From an uncultured Bacteroidia bacterium (GTDB lineage: Bacteria > Bacteroidota > Bacteroidia > Bacteroidales > UBA932): DNA of 6,677 nt. Shown in pieces: positions 5,976 through 6,677 of this stretch. The first letter of the stretch is position 1. Each line of letters begins with the position of its first letter. The notes beneath the pieces are model-generated. The model was not told the origin of the DNA and searched no databases. It saw only the letters and a program-made list of their open reading frames with translations. The DNA is taken from the NCBI GenBank assembly GCA_902767465.1, contig CACXHM010000074.1, forward strand, positions 1-6,677, in the 5' to 3' direction. A program made the translations under genes and the position numbers.

Positions 5976-6677
5976 ATGAAAGTATTCTGGTCGATGCTGC
6001 GAAGGTATGTGAGTCCTTACAGCAAATATCTTGGAGGCTCGGTGCTGATGAACGTTCTCAGCGCAGTCTTCAACATATTCTCGTTCACCCTGATTATCCC
6101 TGTTCTGAAAATCATCTTCCAGATGGAAGAGAGCAGTTACGAATTCATGCCCTGGGGCAGCGGTGAATTCAAAGAGGTACTGATCAACAACTTTTACTGG
6201 TTCGTATCGGAATACATGTCTTCGAACGGCCCGGTCGTAACCCTGTTCGTACTTGCCGGCATACTCATATTTATGACCGCCCTCAAGACAACCTGCTATT
6301 TCGGTTCCACTGCCGTAATGGTACCGATGCGGACCGGCATAGTAAAGGACCTTCGGATGCAGATCTACAATAAGATTCTCGGACTTCCATTGGGATTTTT
6401 CAGCCAGGAGCGCAAGGGAGACATCATTGCCCGGATGAGCGGAGATGTACAGGAAGTGGAAAACTCCATTACCGGTTCTCTCGACATGCTCATCAAGAAC
6501 CCCATCCTCATCATATTCTATCTTGGCACGCTTATCTTCATCTCCTGGAAACTCACCCTGTTCGTGCTGGTATTCGCACCTCTGATGATGTGGCTGATGG
6601 GGGTGATAGGCCGCAACCTGAAGAAGAAATCCACCGAGGCCCAGGCCCTGTGGAGCGACACCATGAGCCAGGTGGAA
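5976..6677 (+). CDS. Type I ABC exporter, transmembrane part only (MsbA-like), truncated by the window edge
   Basis: The first 234 residues of an ABC exporter of the fused membrane-plus-ATPase type, such as MsbA lipid flippases and related multidrug or peptide exporters. Hydrophobic segments lie at about 18-48, 86-112, 168-190 and 192-213, consistent with the first four helices of the six-helix membrane domain. Between helices 2 and 3 is the family's typical cytoplasmic run: RMQIYNKILGLPLGFF (127-142) followed by KGDIIARMSGDVQEVE (147-162). The nucleotide-binding domain with Walker and signature motifs lies beyond base 6677, so the ATPase cannot be checked and the substrate cannot be assigned; lipid A or another envelope component is only a guess. 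The frame is open to the edge. The ATG at 5976 lies 17 bases after the upstream stop, on the same strand, so it is likely the third gene of the TPR-WalJ operon. An earlier ATG at 5959 is followed by a stop after six codons. Confidence 0.93.
   Translation, partial: MKVFWSMLRRYVSPYSKYLGGSVLMNVLSAVFNIFSFTLIIPVLKIIFQMEESSYEFMPWGSGEFKEVLINNFYWFVSEYMSSNGPVVTLFVLAGILIFMTALKTTCYFGSTAVMVPMRTGIVKDLRMQIYNKILGLPLGFFSQERKGDIIARMSGDVQEVENSITGSLDMLIKNPILIIFYLGTLIFISWKLTLFVLVFAPLMMWLMGVIGRNLKKKSTEAQALWSDTMSQVE

Noticed and set aside
1..6677. tRNA, rRNA, CRISPR, insertion sequence or phage features
   Set aside because: Genes cover nearly all of the window; the only gaps are 66, 48 and 17 bases long and show no RNA-gene, repeat-array or terminal-inverted-repeat structure.

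Overview
The window looks like chromosomal DNA of a member of the Bacteroidota, most likely a Bacteroidales-type bacterium with roughly balanced GC. Three observations support this. None of the six genes has a convincing Shine-Dalgarno sequence. The two divergent intergenic gaps hold exact copies of the TAnnTTTG -7 element known from Bacteroides and Flavobacterium sigma factors. The short Pgi, a secreted TPR protein and the lipoprotein-style leaders also fit that phylum. I cannot assign a genus from sequence alone.

Layout, left to right: (1) the N-terminal 431 codons of glucose-6-phosphate isomerase (pgi) on the minus strand, running off the left edge; (2) a 66-base divergent promoter gap; (3) a lipoprotein glycerophosphodiester phosphodiesterase on the plus strand, whose stop codon overlaps by 4 bases that of (4) a secreted M28-type metallopeptidase homologue on the minus strand; (5) a 48-base gap whose two predicted promoters point toward each other; (6) a plus-strand run of three genes: a 682-residue secreted or lipid-anchored TPR protein, a WalJ/YycJ-family metallo-beta-lactamase-fold hydrolase overlapping it by 11 bases, and the first 234 codons of a type I ABC exporter (MsbA-like) running off the right edge.

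The window is almost fully coding. There are no RNA genes, mobile elements, CRISPR arrays or large intergenic stretches. Pgi is central metabolism; the other products mostly point to the cell envelope: phosphodiester breakdown in the periplasm, a secreted peptidase-like protein, a secreted TPR scaffold, a cytoplasmic MBL nuclease-like protein and a membrane exporter. The last three are probably one operon.

Nothing here is a clearly new defence or mobile system. The points most worth a second look are the M28 homologue, which seems to have lost the catalytic Glu-Glu pair and the last His ligand, the facing promoters between it and the TPR gene, and the non-repeat segment in the middle of the TPR protein.
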